A stretch of DNA of 64,000 bases from Tenrec ecaudatus (GCF_050624435.1 NC_134540.1:22904001-22968000); one strand, 5' to 3'; counted from the first letter of the stretch, positions 33,301 to 45,754 are shown. Made by a program: numbers and translations. Notes: generated by a model from the letters alone, not told the origin.

Positions 33301-34021
33301 ACCCACTAACTCCATCTATATCTAATGTTTTGCAAGTGAACACAATAAAAATATTTGATGCATACACTGAAGGGGAAATACTCATAGCAATTACAATTCT
33401 CATTTCTATAACTGAACACAAGCTCTGGCTGATGTTTAGAACTACCTTGTTCCATCACCTCGTCTGTATTCCCTTTGCCCTCAGTAAGCAGCCTGGTTAT
33501 CAGTGATTCTTTGCCTGATGGGGTGACCCAAACCTTCATTCTTGAAAAGTCTGGGCCATTAGTAGTCATATCAGGATTGAGTTTTACTCAAAAGCATGGT
33601 AGTGCTGAGACCTCCTAAAGAATCTCATACTCCAGACATATTCTTTGTCACCCCATTATGTAATACCAATTCAGTTTCCCTTTGGTAATCCATATCAATC
33701 ACACCACTCGATACAGTAACTCCCTTCTTTGCTTGTTGACTGAGTGACATCAGAGCCCAAAGTGCTAGTCTTTGTCATTCTTAACTTTCAGGTCAATGGA
33801 ATCTGTGCGGTTTCTCCAGGTACTTCTCCCTTTGGAATCAAGACCTCCAGGTTTAAAGGGCGTAAGATTGCAGGGACAAGAAGCAAAGGAAACTTCCAGT
33901 GGGTCACTAGGAGTAATAGTGAGTACTCCCACTCCTTTTACCACCCTCTGCTTCCTGGACTTATGAATGCCAGCCATCGGGTAAATGGCACTACGTATTG
34001 GACTCTATGCGTTACTGTACT
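33301..34021. other. Intergenic, nothing recognised
   Basis: No supported gene. 33740-33960 contains short overlapping frames on both strands, but they have no recognisable domain. Confidence 0.4.
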
Positions 34022-34559
34022 GGTTGTTGTTGTCAGGTGCCATCTAGTTGGCTCTGACACATAATGACATTGTGGACAACACAAGGAAACCCTGCAGGGT
34101 CCTGCACCGCCCTCACAATTGTTCCCATGCCTGCGCCCACTGCTCCAGCCACTGTGTCAACCCGATTCCTTGGGGGCCGGGGCCTTCCTCTCCTTTACTA
34201 CCAAACATGAGGTCCTTCTCCAGGGACTGGTCTCTCCTGATAGCATGTCCAAAGTATAGAAGACAGAACCCTGCCATCCCTGCCTCTCAGCAGTACTCTG
34301 GCAGTACTTCTTTGACGACAGATCACTTTGTCCTTCTAGTAGCCCGTGGAGCTTTGAATAGTCTTCTCAGCACCAAAATTCAAATGCATCCGTTCTTCAG
34401 TCTTGCCCAGTCAAGGTGGGACATTCACATGCATATTGTTAAGCAATTAAAAATACCATGGCTTGGGTCGGGTGCACCATGACCTCAAAGTAAAATCTGT
34501 ACTTTTCACTGCTCTAAAGAAGTCTTGTGCAGCAGATTACCGAATACAACATGTCTTTT
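34022..34559 (-). mobile_element. RTE/BovB LINE fragment
   Basis: The antisense 3' part is better preserved than the 26.7-kb copy. It runs from ggttgttgttgtcaggtgcc through ggtccttctccagggactgg, ctgatagcatgtccaaagta and tgccatccctgcct to aaaataccatggcttgggtc. The complement encodes the C-terminal end of the RTE reverse transcriptase protein, with stops. Confidence 0.85.
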
Positions 34560-34621
34560 CAATTTAAAGAAGACCAACATTCTCACAACTCAATTTAAAG
34601 AAGACCAACATTCTCACAACT
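34560..34621. repeat. Perfect 31-bp tandem duplication
   Basis: The unit caatttaaagaagaccaaca through cacaact occurs twice with no mismatch, at 34560-34590 and 34591-34621. This suggests a recent event or a local assembly issue. Confidence 0.9.
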
Positions 34622-34844
34622 GGACCAAAGGGTAACATGACAAATGGAGAAAAGGTTAAAGTTGTCAAGGCTCTTTGTCTTGCTGCTGTAGTTAGGTGTC
34701 TTACTTCAATGAGGGCTCTTTTCCACGGTCAAATCTGACTTACAGAAATAACAATCACAGCAGTCTTTAAAGATACTGGGGCCCTCTGCATACATTTGCA
34801 CGCGTATGCTTCAGGCACTTGATGTGTGGGCTATGGGTCTGTAC

Positions 34845-35037
34845 CAGCAGTTCTCAACCTGTGGGTTGCTACCCCTTTGGGGGTTGAACAACCCTTTCAG
34901 AGGGGTTCCCCAATTCACACCAGTAACAAAATTACAGTGATGAAGTAGCAATGAAAATAATGTTACGGTTGGGGGATCACCACAACACGAGGAACTGTAT
35001 GAAAGGGTCATGGCATAAAGAAGGTTGAGAACCACTG
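34845..35037 (+). mobile_element. SPIN (hAT) non-autonomous copy
   Basis: A 193-bp element with the same ends as the copy in KLF5 (cagcagttctcaacc and ggttgagaaccactg). It is flanked by gtctgtac (34837-34844) and ctctatac (35038-35045), 6 of 8 matching and close to the hAT target preference nTCTAGAn. No coding sequence. Confidence 0.9.
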
Positions 35038-35045
35038 CTCTATAC

Positions 35046-35889
35046 TATAAATCCACTCTAAACAAAGCAATTTCCCTTAACTTTTGGATACATTCTTTAC
35101 AGTTTACCAAGGTAGATCTGTAATTTCATCTTGACTTGCTGTAGGCCATCATGCAGTCCGTGCTTCGGTGAATCAAAAACATAAGCTATTAGATCCTTTC
35201 CTGACCTCTTAGCAGAAACATTGGATGAAGAACTTGTGTTTAGTAGCCTCCTATCAACAAATTCAGAGTGATCAAACTTTGCTTCTCGCTCCATCGTCCC
35301 TCACTCTTAATAGGCTTTCCGAATCTATTCTCCAGCTTTCTCTTTGTACATATTAGAAAACCCCAGCAGTTCTTTGGTGTATGACCTCCTCCTCCTGGAT
35401 CACTCTTTGTACTTCATCTTTTGGGGCCTGCTGACACTTAAGTCAAGTTAGAGGTCTACGGCAATCAAGGGTCGTAAGGGGGTTTCCTGGCAGCATTCAG
35501 CAGTGTCTGGCAGATGCTTCAGGTGGTGTTCCAGAGCGTGTTCCAGGTACCATATCAGTTGCAGAGTTGGAGGGAAATCTCCTTAAACGTGTTTGGAAGG
35601 GATAATGGTTTACTGACAATGGATTAGCAGGCAAAGGTAGACTAATCTCTTCCAATGGGATGGCTGGTGCTATTGGCTGAAGTGATTCAGCGTGATTTAG
35701 AAGCCCAACTACCCCATCTTCCTGATCTTCCCGCCCCATCAAACTGCCCATCCCAGTTTGTCTCCACTCCAACTTTGTCTTGGGATGTCTCCATCCCACG
35801 TTTTAGAGCTCCATTTCTTCACAATAATAACAGACACCATCTGAGGTTGGGAATTCAGTTGGTGGTGTATTTCAGCCACTCCTCTTTTT
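35046..35889. other. Intergenic, nothing recognised
   Basis: No supported gene or named repeat. Confidence 0.4.
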
Positions 35890-36285
35890 TTAAAATACTT
35901 TTATTGAGGGCTCTTATATCTCTTATCCAATTCATACATTCATCCAGTGTGTCAAGCACATTTGCACATATGCCACCATCATCATCTTCAGAGCATTCTC
36001 TTCCCACTTGAATGCCTGATATCAGCTCCCCATCTCTTCCCCCTCCTCCTTCCCCCATATGCCCTTCCTCACAAACTCTTGATAAGTTATAGATTGTTTT
36101 CATTATCTTATATCGTCCTCTGTCGCCCCTCACCCACTTTTCCATTTTTTGTCCTCCCGGGAGGGGAGTCCTTGTGATCGATTCCCGCTTTCTCCCCCCA
36201 GCCTTCCCTAATCCTCCTGGTATCTCTACTCTCCTTGTTGGCCCTGAAGGGTTTATCTATCCTGGATTGGATTCCTTGTGTTGTG
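35890..36285 (-). mobile_element. LINE family A, diverged copy
   Basis: An antisense 3' end with more substitutions than the other copies (cttttattgagggctcttat, agtgtgtcaagcacatttgc, ggccctgaagggtttatcta), so probably an older subfamily. Confidence 0.8.
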
Positions 36286-36769
36286 GGCTTCAGCTACTCT
36301 GATAAAAAGACTCTAAATTTAGTTTTCGCCAGTATTAACATTGTCGCTACAAGAATCTGGCTTTCTTTCAGGGCATGAAGTGAAAACGTTGAGGTTTTTT
36401 ATGAAGCAATTGGTCTTTGACTCCAAAGCCCTGGGCTCATCTCTTTCCTTCACTGCTGTCTGTTGTTAGTAATACCAGCCAACCAGCTACCCCAAACCTC
36501 TCATGCTGACTACATTGTAGAAAATACCAAACACACAATTACCCAGAACGTCACTTCTGACCAGTTCTTCATTTACCGGTGGTGATAGTTTGCACATTAA
36601 AATTGCTGCCTCGTGGCATGGATCAATCGCACTGTCTTTACTAACAGAGGCAGAATTATCAGTGCCTGGAGATTTAATTGATCATATTTTAAAACAATTT
36701 AGAAAACTCAACCTTAAACTTTTGTTTCTCTAGAACCACTCTTGGTATAAAATGTCTTAAGCTGTTTTC
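36286..36769. other. Intergenic, nothing recognised
   Basis: No supported gene or named repeat. Confidence 0.4.
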
Positions 36770-37270
36770 ACTAAAGAAGCACAATCAGTGTAGCATCTAG
36801 ATGTAAATAGAAAAAGACACATTTATATCAAGCAGATGTGTCACACCATTGTAGAAGTGTACAGGTTCCAAGTCCATGGGTGAAACCTCGGGCTGGAGGC
36901 TTCTGCTGTCTCCAGGAGTTGTGCAGGCCGGCGCACCCAAGGAAGAGACAAGCATGTGGCTGCCAACGTGGAATCTTTCCTTTCCCCATGAGCTCCATGT
37001 CAGCAGGTCAGGCACTCGGTGGCAGAAACAAATGAAGCCCTGCTGGGTGGGCCAGATGAAAGGCCACTGCCGGCTCTCAGGATAGGGAGGCAATGGTGTA
37101 GGCATTTGGCTCAAGTTTAAACAGTAGGACAAGGAGCTGGAGGCAGGATCCAGAGCCAGCAAAAAGCAAGGAAACTCTTCCACAGTGTCTACTTATATAG
37201 GAGTCAGACCACATTCCCAAGGGGTTTATATAACTACATATTAAATAAATTATAAAATTCAGATAATTAA
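36770..37270 (-). mobile_element. Divergent LTR-like element
   Basis: Shares a loose order of short blocks with 32.5-33.0 kb (an agaagcac start, then caggtcaggcactcgg, then cttccacagtgtctacttat). The family is unresolved. Confidence 0.3.
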
Positions 37271-37404
37271 ACAATTAATTCAAGATTAACTATGAGGCAA
37301 AAGAAAAACCACACCCAAATCTTTGCAATTTTTTTATGCTTGTGCCCCAAACTACTTATCCCTAATTCTTTTTTGTTGTTAAGATAAAAAAAAACAAAAC
37401 AATT

Positions 37405-37570
37405 GAAAACAAAAGCCAAATCTCTGCCATCAAGTCCATGCTGACTACCGGGTCTCCATGCGTCGTTCGGTTCGGTGCTATCAAATTGGTCTGACTCACA
37501 GAAATTCTATGACCAACAGAGTGAAATGCTGCCTGGCCTCTGCCATGCTCACCATTGTTGTCAAGTATGA
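37405..37570 (-). repeat. AfroSINE/RTE scrap
   Basis: Tail-like ctgccatcaagtccatgctg is followed by RTE-like tcaaattggtctgactcaca and cagagtgaaatgctgcctgg. Confidence 0.5.
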
Positions 37571-37599
37571 GCCCATTGTTCACCCTACAGAATTAAAAT

Positions 37600-37795
37600 C
37601 ATAATAATAAGGGGGTGGGAGAAGGGAGGGAAAAAAGAGGATCTGATACCAAGGGCTCAATAGAAAGTAAATGTCTAGAAGAGAATGATGGCGACATATG
37701 TACAAATATGCCTGATCCAACTGATGTATGGATTGTAATAAGAATTGCAAGAGCACACTATAAAATGATCTTTCAATAAATAATAATTAATTAAA
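37600..37795 (+). mobile_element. LINE family A, diverged 3' end
   Basis: A sense fragment ending attgtaataagaattgcaag, then a G/C-poor tail. It keeps the purine-rich tract ggagaagggagggaaaaaag. Confidence 0.75.
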
Positions 37796-37819
37796 AAAAG
37801 AAAAGATAATTTATGTTTT

Positions 37820-38090
37820 TTATCCCTTAGCGGCAAAGATGCCAAGACTTTGTCTCACATATTTTGGATATGTTGTTGGGAGAGACCAGTCCCTGGGGAA
37901 GGACATCATGCTTGGAAAAGTGGAGGGGCAGCGAAGCAGAGGGAGGCCGTCAGGGAGAGGAATTGACCCAGTGGCTGCAACAGGGCTCAGGCATGGGAAC
38001 ATGGGAACAGCCATGGAGATGGAGCAGGAATGTGTAGTGTCTCATGCTGTTGTGCATAAGTTGGAATCCACTCGTGTTTTATACCACATT
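37820..38090 (+). mobile_element. RTE/BovB LINE, sense C-terminal fragment
   Basis: The translation gives L-T-Y-F-G-Y-V-V-G-R-D-Q-S-L, then K-D-I-M-L-G-K-V-E-G and R-S-R-G-R-P. This is the C-terminal end of the RTE-clade reverse transcriptase protein. The 3' end runs to gttgtgcataagttggaatc. Confidence 0.88.
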
Positions 38091-39679
38091 TACTGAAGCA
38101 ATGGATCCAGAAAGAATTTAGGATTAAACATGCTTCATGGACAAGCATTTCCATTGTATTTGGCCATGCAAGTTATTTTGATCAACTAGAAGAACACAGC
38201 ATTTAAGCCTATAGTTGATTATATGTACATCTCCAGTCCCACAGAAATAGTGGATATGCTATAGTTCCTACTTGTCCGTTGATTCAATCAACCTATATTG
38301 TGTATTTGTCATGGACAAGGCTTTGCTCTAAGTTTTGTGCATACCAGCAGTAAATCTGACAGACAAGGTCTTTGCCCTGCTCAAGTTTGGTCTAGTTTAC
38401 ACAGAGTTTTCTCTCTCTTTGTACTCACCAAAGGTAACCGGAATGAGACAAATGATTCCATCATCTAGTTAAGGTCCTTTATTCACATCTTTATTCTTGC
38501 TCTTGGCCAAAGTATGTTAAATATATCTATACATGTATATACAATGTGTGAATGTAGCTTTTCTTTTTTTAAAAAGAAAATCCCTAAAAAAGAGACCAAA
38601 AGGTGAGATAACATTTATAAAGTAACTGGTGTGTTCCTGGAACTGTTTGCACTCAATAATGATAATGATGAAATCATACTAGTTATAGTAAATCAAGATA
38701 ACTATACCAGAATAAATGAAGTGAACGGAAAGTTAAAGAGGCAGCAAATGTATGACTCTTCTTGTAGCATTATAAATAAATGAGGACATTAATGAGAGAG
38801 AAGACGGCAGGAGTTGACAATGCCTACACATATCTTAGAGCACAGTTTTTAATGTTAGTGACATTTCTGGTACATGTTTGCTACATAACATTAACAACTT
38901 GCTTAACAAAGCACTAACAGATGGTATTTAGGGAAATAACATATGCTATGAATTTGAAGGTTTAGAAGATAGAGATTTAATTTTAGAGTCTCTGTAAATA
39001 TTTTAATTTTTCTATAGTTGTTAGAGTTTTATAAAGTATCAGATATAGAAACTATCTTTAAATAAATAGCTAAAGTAACAGGTATCAGAGAGAAACAAAT
39101 GAAATGGATGCTATCATTCTGATTCAGGTGCCAAACAAGTATTAAAGAGAGAAAAAAAAGGAAGCTTTTTTTTTTTTTTGAGAAAAAGAGAGAATGTGCA
39201 AGAGCCCTCATAAGTAAATACATGGCCAAGTGTCATCGAACTTTCCAGATAATGATGTCATCGAAAATCTACACGAGTGGTACAAGCAAACCTTATTACT
39301 TAAAGATAATGTTTATAAGTTGATTAAAGTGACTCTTACATTTCAATTGTATTTAAATGGATTAGGCAAGTAATGAGGCACAATCTCCTTTCTTAAGAGG
39401 GATATTAAACAAAATTAGAAGTTTGAACAAAGACTTAAAAATCACATTAGGGATGAAATACAATTTAAGTAGCTGCCATAGGCTTAAAAACGTTGTGGCA
39501 TGCAAGACTTGGGTAATAAAGTAAACCTCTAAGAATGAAGCTATGAAAATCACCACTTACTGGATTAAAGTGTTATATGCAGAGTGACCTAGACAGCAAC
39601 CATAACCAACTCTTACTGCATTATATATATTTAAAACTCATATTAATTTATAGGTATTTTAAACCCATATATAGTTTAA
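38091..39679. other. Intergenic, nothing recognised
   Basis: 1.6 kb of AT-rich DNA without a supported gene or a repeat I can name. A T run lies at 39166-39178. Confidence 0.45.
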
Positions 39680-39739
39680 ACTCATATTAATCCTATAGGC
39701 CAAAGTAGAACTGCCTCAGAGGGTTTTCAAGGCTGCAGT

Positions 39740-40562
39740 CTTTTGCCCTCAACATTCTCAAAACATTTGCTTTCTACTTGAGCACTTGGTATCAGCTTCT
39801 CATTCTCCCCCCTCCCTCACTGGCCCCCTCTCTCATGAACCCTGATAATTTATAAATTATTGTTTTGTCATATCTTACACTGTACATTGTCTCCCTTCAC
39901 CCACTGTTCTGATATGTAGATCCTTGTAATCGGTTCCCCCTTTCTATCCCACCTTCCCTCCACCCTCCCGGTATCGCCACTCTCACCACTGGTCCTGAAG
40001 GGATCATCTGCCCTGGATTCCTTGTATTTCCAGTTCCTATCTGTAGACCAGTGTCCATCCTCCGGTCTAGCCAGATTTGTGAGGTAGAATTGGGATCATG
40101 ATAGTGGGTGGGGAGGAAGCATTTAAGAACTGGAGGGCCCCTAATAAAATGTAAAAAAAGGAAAAGAAAAAAAAGGAGAAAATGATTAGGGCAAAGAATG
40201 TACAGATGTGCATTATACAATTGATGTATGTATATGTGTGGATTGTGATAAGAGTTGTATGAGCCCCTAATAAAACATTAAAAAAAAAAAAGAACTGGAG
40301 GAAAGTTATATGCTTCATCATTGCTACCCTGCACCCTGACTGGCTCATCTCCTCTCTGCGACCCTTCCATAAGGGGATGTCCAGTTGCCTACAGATGGGC
40401 TTTGGGTCTCCACTCCACACTCCCCCTCCTTCACAATGATATGATTTGTTCTTTGATACCTGATGCCTAATCCCTTCGACACCGCGTGATCACCAGGCTG
40501 GTGTGCTTCTTCCATGTGGGCTTTGTTACTTCTCAGCTAGATGGCCACTTGTCTACCTTCAA
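39740..40562 (-). mobile_element. LINE family A (middle layer of a nest)
   Basis: An antisense copy lacking its extreme 3' end, starting inside the ttttgccctcaacattctca block. It is interrupted at 40137-40289 by a second LINE in the opposite direction. Confidence 0.85.
40137..40289 (+). mobile_element. Tiny LINE family A with two 3' ends (inner layer)
   Basis: A 153-bp sense insertion with the 12-bp duplication aagaactggagg at 40125-40136 and 40290-40301. It opens with a 3' end (gcccctaataaaatg plus A/G-rich run), then repeats a fuller 3' end (ttgatgtatgtatatgtgtg to gagcccctaataaaac) before the poly(A). The copied RNA therefore carried two tandem LINE 3' ends. Confidence 0.8.
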
Positions 40563-40689
40563 AAGGCTGCAGTATTTACAGAAATAGTTGACTATATCTT
40601 TCTTCTGCTGCGTGGCGGGTAGTTTCTAACCCTTTTTGCTTAGCTGCTGAGCACTTAACCGCTGTGTCACCAGAGCTCCTCCAAAGTGA

Positions 40690-42595
40690 ACAAGAGCAGT
40701 CCGTGGTTGGCAGACTCCCAGGACAAGAATGCAAATAGAGACCGTGAAGACTTCTGGCAAGATAGCAGACTAGGGGGCGCTCTACTCAGACCCTCTACAA
40801 CAGAAGCCCAAGGGACCACATGAAACAGACACAGATGGTAATAGAGGAGAAATGGACCTAATATTGACTCGGAGAAAAAGCTGACCATAAGTATCGCATG
40901 AGGAGACAAATGGAATGGGCATAGTTTCAGTTGGCCACGCACAGTTTAGCCACATTTAGAACGTTTACAAGTAGTGTTTAATTGGGACAGTGACAAGCAC
41001 CCATGCCAAGGACTGGTGACCAGAGGGATTCTCCTCCCCTTGTTCTCCACACCCTCCCAGTGACCATCAGATGGCCACCTCTATCCTTATACACCTGGTG
41101 ACCAATGATAGCCCGGCCTTTGCCCAGCCTCTATTCTGTCTGAGATTGGAGGTACACCCTTCACGGATCAGGTGTTGAGATTGGAGGTACACCCCTCACG
41201 GATCAGGTGTTGAGATTGGAGATACGCCCCTCACGGATCAGATGTTGAGATTGGAGGTACACCACTCACGGATCAGGTGGGGCTGTACACAAACTCTTGT
41301 GTCTGGAGGCTCACACTCTAGATTCTTTGACCAGCAGAATGTGCAGTGCCAGGAAGATGCTTGGGCCCAGCCACTGCTGGCTGAGCAGAAATTCCTTCCC
41401 AATCGGGGTGGGCTCTGATGTCAGCTGCTCTTGGTGCCCACACCCACTCCTTCAAGGACAAAACACACTGACCCAGCTGTCTTATGTGTCAGCATGAACA
41501 CTTCCCAGTTCACACGAAGAGACTTGTGGCTCAAACAAGTGACCAAAATACAAAGCAAGGAAATCTTTCTGAAGAAGAAAACACATTGGTATGTCCTGAT
41601 GAGGAGTTCAAAAGGATGATATTTAGTACCTTCAAAGGATTCGGAGAAACACTGAAGAAACTATAGATGAAACCAAAGAAATCAGAAGATTTTGGAAGTG
41701 CTCAGGAAAACACTACAAAACCACCTGATAAAAAAATGGATTAGAAACCACGCAAAAACAGCAAATAGAAATCCACAAGATTAACTCTAAGATGTTAAAA
41801 ATATAAAATGCATTGAAATATAAAGAAGTAGAATTAAATCAATGGGAGATAGAATCAATGAGAAGGAGGACAGATTTATTAATATGAATCTGCTGGAGGA
41901 ATAATCAGAAAAAAACCTAATTAAAAAAAAGGCAAGAATTAGTTGGAGGCCATCAAGAAGAAGAATCTACATGTTATAAGAATTCTAAGGAAGAGACAAA
42001 AAACACACATAGACACACACACAGAATAAAAACCAAATGAGAAAATCGTCAAAGATTTGTTGAAAGAAAACTGCCCCAGTATCATGAAAGATGAGACTGT
42101 AATGAATCAGGAAGCTCAATGGGCCTTAGAAAGTATAGACCTGAAAAACAAATCTTGAAGATCCATCGTAGTAAAACTTTCCAAAACCATGGACATGATA
42201 GAGTAGAGAGAAATTACTCGATAAGGCTCTTGGAGCCATATTCTTCGTAACTTCCAATGGATGACTGATGATGTGCATGGGAGTGCAACATGAAGACTGA
42301 GCATTGTGTTATTCCCCTGGGTGTAAAGTGAACCATCTATGAAGCATGTGGAACCTCACAACCATCAAGAGTCAACTGAAGAGCCAAAAGTTATTTAAAA
42401 AGTTGAACGGAAAAATAGACAACTCTACCATAAGTAAAGCCTACTTTTTTTACACCACTTTTGATGAAGCGCAGAACCACTAGAAACACAACAAGAGAAC
42501 GAATTAAACAGCACAATCAACCAACTTGACCTCATCGACCTACACTGAGCACCCATGCAGTATTCCCCAGCACAGACCACGTCTTAGGCCACTAC
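40690..42595 (+). mobile_element. Old L1/HAL1-like element
   Basis: The first half has an ORF1-like stretch (gaaatctttctgaagaagaa, aaatcagaagattttggaag, atagaatcaatgagaaggag). The last 170 bp match the L1 ORF2 endonuclease region (atcaaccaacttgacctcat, gaccacgtcttaggccacta). All frames are broken. A 35-bp tandem repeat sits inside the 5' part, and an AfroSINE follows directly. An internal deletion or a HAL1-type structure would explain the short spacing. Confidence 0.6.
41141..41280. repeat. 35-bp minisatellite, 4 units
   Basis: Units begin at 41141, 41176, 41211 and 41246 (tgagattggaggtacaccc followed by ctcacggatcaggtgt), with a few substitutions. There are no spacers between units. Confidence 0.95.
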
Positions 42596-42597
42596 TC

Positions 42598-42803
42598 AAA
42601 CTCAAAACGAAACTCACTGCTACTGAGTTCACGTTGACTCATAACAAGTCTATAGGGTAGAACTGACCCTGTGGGTTTCAGAGACTGTGACTCTTTAAAA
42701 GAGTGGACAGTCTCTGCTTTCTCCTGTTTAGCAGCAGGTGGTTTCAAACTGCTGACCTTGAGGTTAACAACCCAGCACATAACTCTATGCTACCAGGACC
42801 CGT
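42598..42803 (-). repeat. AfroSINE, antisense, near full length
   Basis: All blocks are present: tgagttcacgttgactcata, gtctatagggtagaactgac, tttctcctgtttagcagcag, ggtttcaaactgctgacctt and atgctaccaggaccc. Confidence 0.93.
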
Positions 42804-43828
42804 AGACCAGAAAGCAAGCCTCAATAAAATCGAAAACAGATTATGCCCCTGTTCCCCTCCTAAAAATCCTCCAGCACAACTTCTTCTTTTATTTATGTAC
42901 ACATCTGTGTGATCATTCTTTTAAAGCAGATTTTCAAAAGAAACACCTAACTCTTTCTTTTAAAAATACCATTAATAAGCCTCATGGAAGGATCTGCTTA
43001 CCTTAAAATTAAAAAAATAAAAGGCAATTACAATATAATGTCAAAACAACTTCACAGTAACAACTAACATAAAATGAGCCTGCTAAGAATAGAGGCCAGG
43101 TCCCTAGTTTATTTTTCACACTTTACACAGTTTTAAAGTATGGCCCCAATTTTTAACTTGTCATCACACATTGTGGTATTTAAGCTTTAATGATTTTTAA
43201 TTACAAGTAAAATATGTGCCACTGACTAAAATGCGAGACATTTTACAGACACCTACAGCACATCTATCTGCATTCTCTAAAATGCAGAGAATGCAATGAC
43301 ATGTGGCTACTTTTTACTACACGAAGGATGAGAAGCATTTCCCCCATCCAATTCTAAAAGGATATACCAAGGTACACGTTTTTAAGCATAGTGTACTTTT
43401 TAAAGAAAACATTTACAAAAAGTAATTTAATTTAGGAGTTTTAAGTTTAAAAAGGGGCCACTTGTTTCCATCAACTCACTTCCAGTTCACAGTGGTCAAG
43501 GGCACCCTAGTGTTCTTACAGCTGTCATCTTTACAGAGGCAGAATGGATGCTGGATTAATCTGTGCACACTGGTAGAAAACTATATTATTAATAGGCTGA
43601 CAATTTTTGTGCTTTGTCTAGAGCTTAAGAAAATGGTAAGTGGGGGATGGGGTGGGAAGAACCAATCCTAGGTCATTTAAACATGTGTTTCTGCATGTTA
43701 AGAAATTTCAAAGAGCAGGCTGAGGTTTCAATAATTAACATATTAACCTATGGTGATATCATAAAATTATAGTCAAAGAATAAAAATATAGTAAAAAGAT
43801 TTTAAAAATATTCAAAAGGCATGCTATA
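42804..43828. other. Intergenic, nothing recognised
   Basis: About 1 kb of AT-rich, repeat-poor sequence. No supported gene. Confidence 0.45.
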
Positions 43829-44599
43829 TGAGGGTCACCCTACCCTGAAAAACAAACAAACAAACAAAACAAACAGAAAAAGCTCTGAATTAGTGCACTC
43901 AGTGGTGTCACCTGGGAAGGTTCTCTCTGGTCACAGTGAATTTTTTTTCGAAAAAGCTGTTTCGCTCAAACCCCATTTTTGTGTGTGTGCGATGGCTGAT
44001 TTAAGAGAATAGCGTCCAGCTGTGAAATTGTGTTTCCTGCTGGGGAAAATGCCGCAGACATTGTTGGGATGTTGAACCCAGCTGACAAGGACAGTGCTCT
44101 GGGGGAAACTCGGGTGTATCATTGTTTTCCTTATTTCAAAAAAGATGAAATGTGGATTGATGGGTGACAAATCTCGTTCTGGGCGTCTGCCAACTTCCTG
44201 AAGGGGTGAAAGTATCAACAAAATTCGTGTACTTTGTGCTCAAAGACAGGTGACAGACCATCGAAGAAATGGGGTTGATGTAGATTACCTTGGAGTTGGG
44301 GTCAGCAAATTTTAACGGAAGGTTTGGGAATGTGAAGGGTCGCTGAGAAATTTGTGCCTTGGGTTCTGACTCACTATGAAAAAGAGTGTCAATCGGAAAC
44401 ATGCTTTGCTTTGCAAGAACAGCTACGAAGCAACCAGACTGTTCTCCCAAGGTCATTGCTGGTGGGGAGACATTGTGCTATTCTTATGACCATGAAAGCA
44501 AACATCAATCAAGCTAGTGGAAGACTCCAGGGTAGACTTGTCCCCAAAAAGCTCATCAAGGAAAATCAGAGATTAAGAAGATGCTCATTTGTGTTTGTT

Positions 44600-45754
44600 T
44601 TTTAAAAATCATTTTATTGGGGGCTCATACAACTCTTATCAGAATCAATACATCCATCCATTGTGTGTCAAGCACATTTGTACATTTGTTGCCATCATCA
44701 TTCTCAAAACGTGAGCCCTTGGTATCAGCTCCTCATTTTGACCCTCCTTCCCTGCTCCCCCCTCACTCATGAACCCTTGATAATTTATAAATTATTGTTA
44801 TTTTCTCATATCTTGCCCTGTCCAATGTCTTCCTTCACCCACTTTTCTGATGTCCATCCCCCAGGGAGGAGGTTATATGTAGATCCTTATAATCGGTTTC
44901 CCTTCTCTACCTCACCCTTCCACCAACCTTCCGGTATCGCCACTCTCACCACTGGTCCTGAAGGGATCATCTGTCCTGGATTCCCTGTGTTTCCAGTTCC
45001 TATCTGGAACAGTATACATCCTCAGGTCTAGCCAGATTTGTAAGGTGGAATTGGGATCATGATAGTTGTGGGGGTAAGGAAGCATTTAGGAATGAGAGGC
45101 AAGTTGTATGTTTTATCATTGCTACACTGCACCCTGACTGGTTCATCTCCTCCCTGCAACCCTTTTGTAAGGGGATGTCCAGTTGCTTACAGATGGGCTT
45201 TGGCTTCCCACGCTGCACTCCCCCTCATTCACAATGATATGATTTTTTGTTCTTTGATGCCTGATACCTGATCCCTTTGACACCTTGTGATCACACAAGC
45301 TGGTGTGCTTCTTCCACGTGGGCTTTGTTGCTTCTGAACTTGATGGCTGCTTGTTAACCTTCAAGCCTTTAAGACTCCAGATGCTATATCTTTTTGATAG
45401 CCGGTCACCATCAGCTTTCTTCACCACACTTGCTTATGCACCTGCTTTGTCTTCAGCGATCGTGTAGGGAAAGTAAGCATTATGGAATGTCAGTTTAATA
45501 GAACAAAATATTCTTGCGTTCAGGGAGTACTTGAGTGGAGGCCCAATGTCCATCTGCTACCTTATTACTAAACCTATAAATATATGCACTTAGATCTGCT
45601 TCCCCATCATCATATATAAATATATTTACATATGTACATGCCTGTATTTAGACCTCTATAAATGCCCTTTGCCTCCTAGTTTTTTCTTCTATTACCTTTT
45701 ACTTTCCTCTTGTCCCACTATCATGCTCAGCCTTCATTTGGATTTCAGTAATTC
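44600..45754 (-). mobile_element. LINE family A inside the mariner
   Basis: A 1.15-kb antisense copy with the T-rich start and caatacatccatccattgtg. It extends well into the 5' part (tatcatgctcagccttcatt). The flanks share ctcatttg (44584-44591 and 45755-45762) followed by T-rich DNA. The mariner frame continues across it. Confidence 0.88.

Larger units (their letters stand above)
39680..40683 (-). repeat. AfroSINE split by a LINE (outer layer of a nest)
   Basis: The antisense tail side is at 39680-39739 (ataggccaaagtagaactgc, gggttttcaaggctgcagt) and the head side at 40563-40683 (tagctgctgagcacttaacc, gctgtgtcaccagagctcc). The duplication aaggctgcagt of the inner LINE lies at 39729-39739 and 40563-40573. 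Confidence 0.85.

Noticed and set aside
41141-41280. Regular 35-bp direct repeats that might suggest a CRISPR array
   Set aside because: The units are directly adjacent, with no spacers, and the genome is mammalian.
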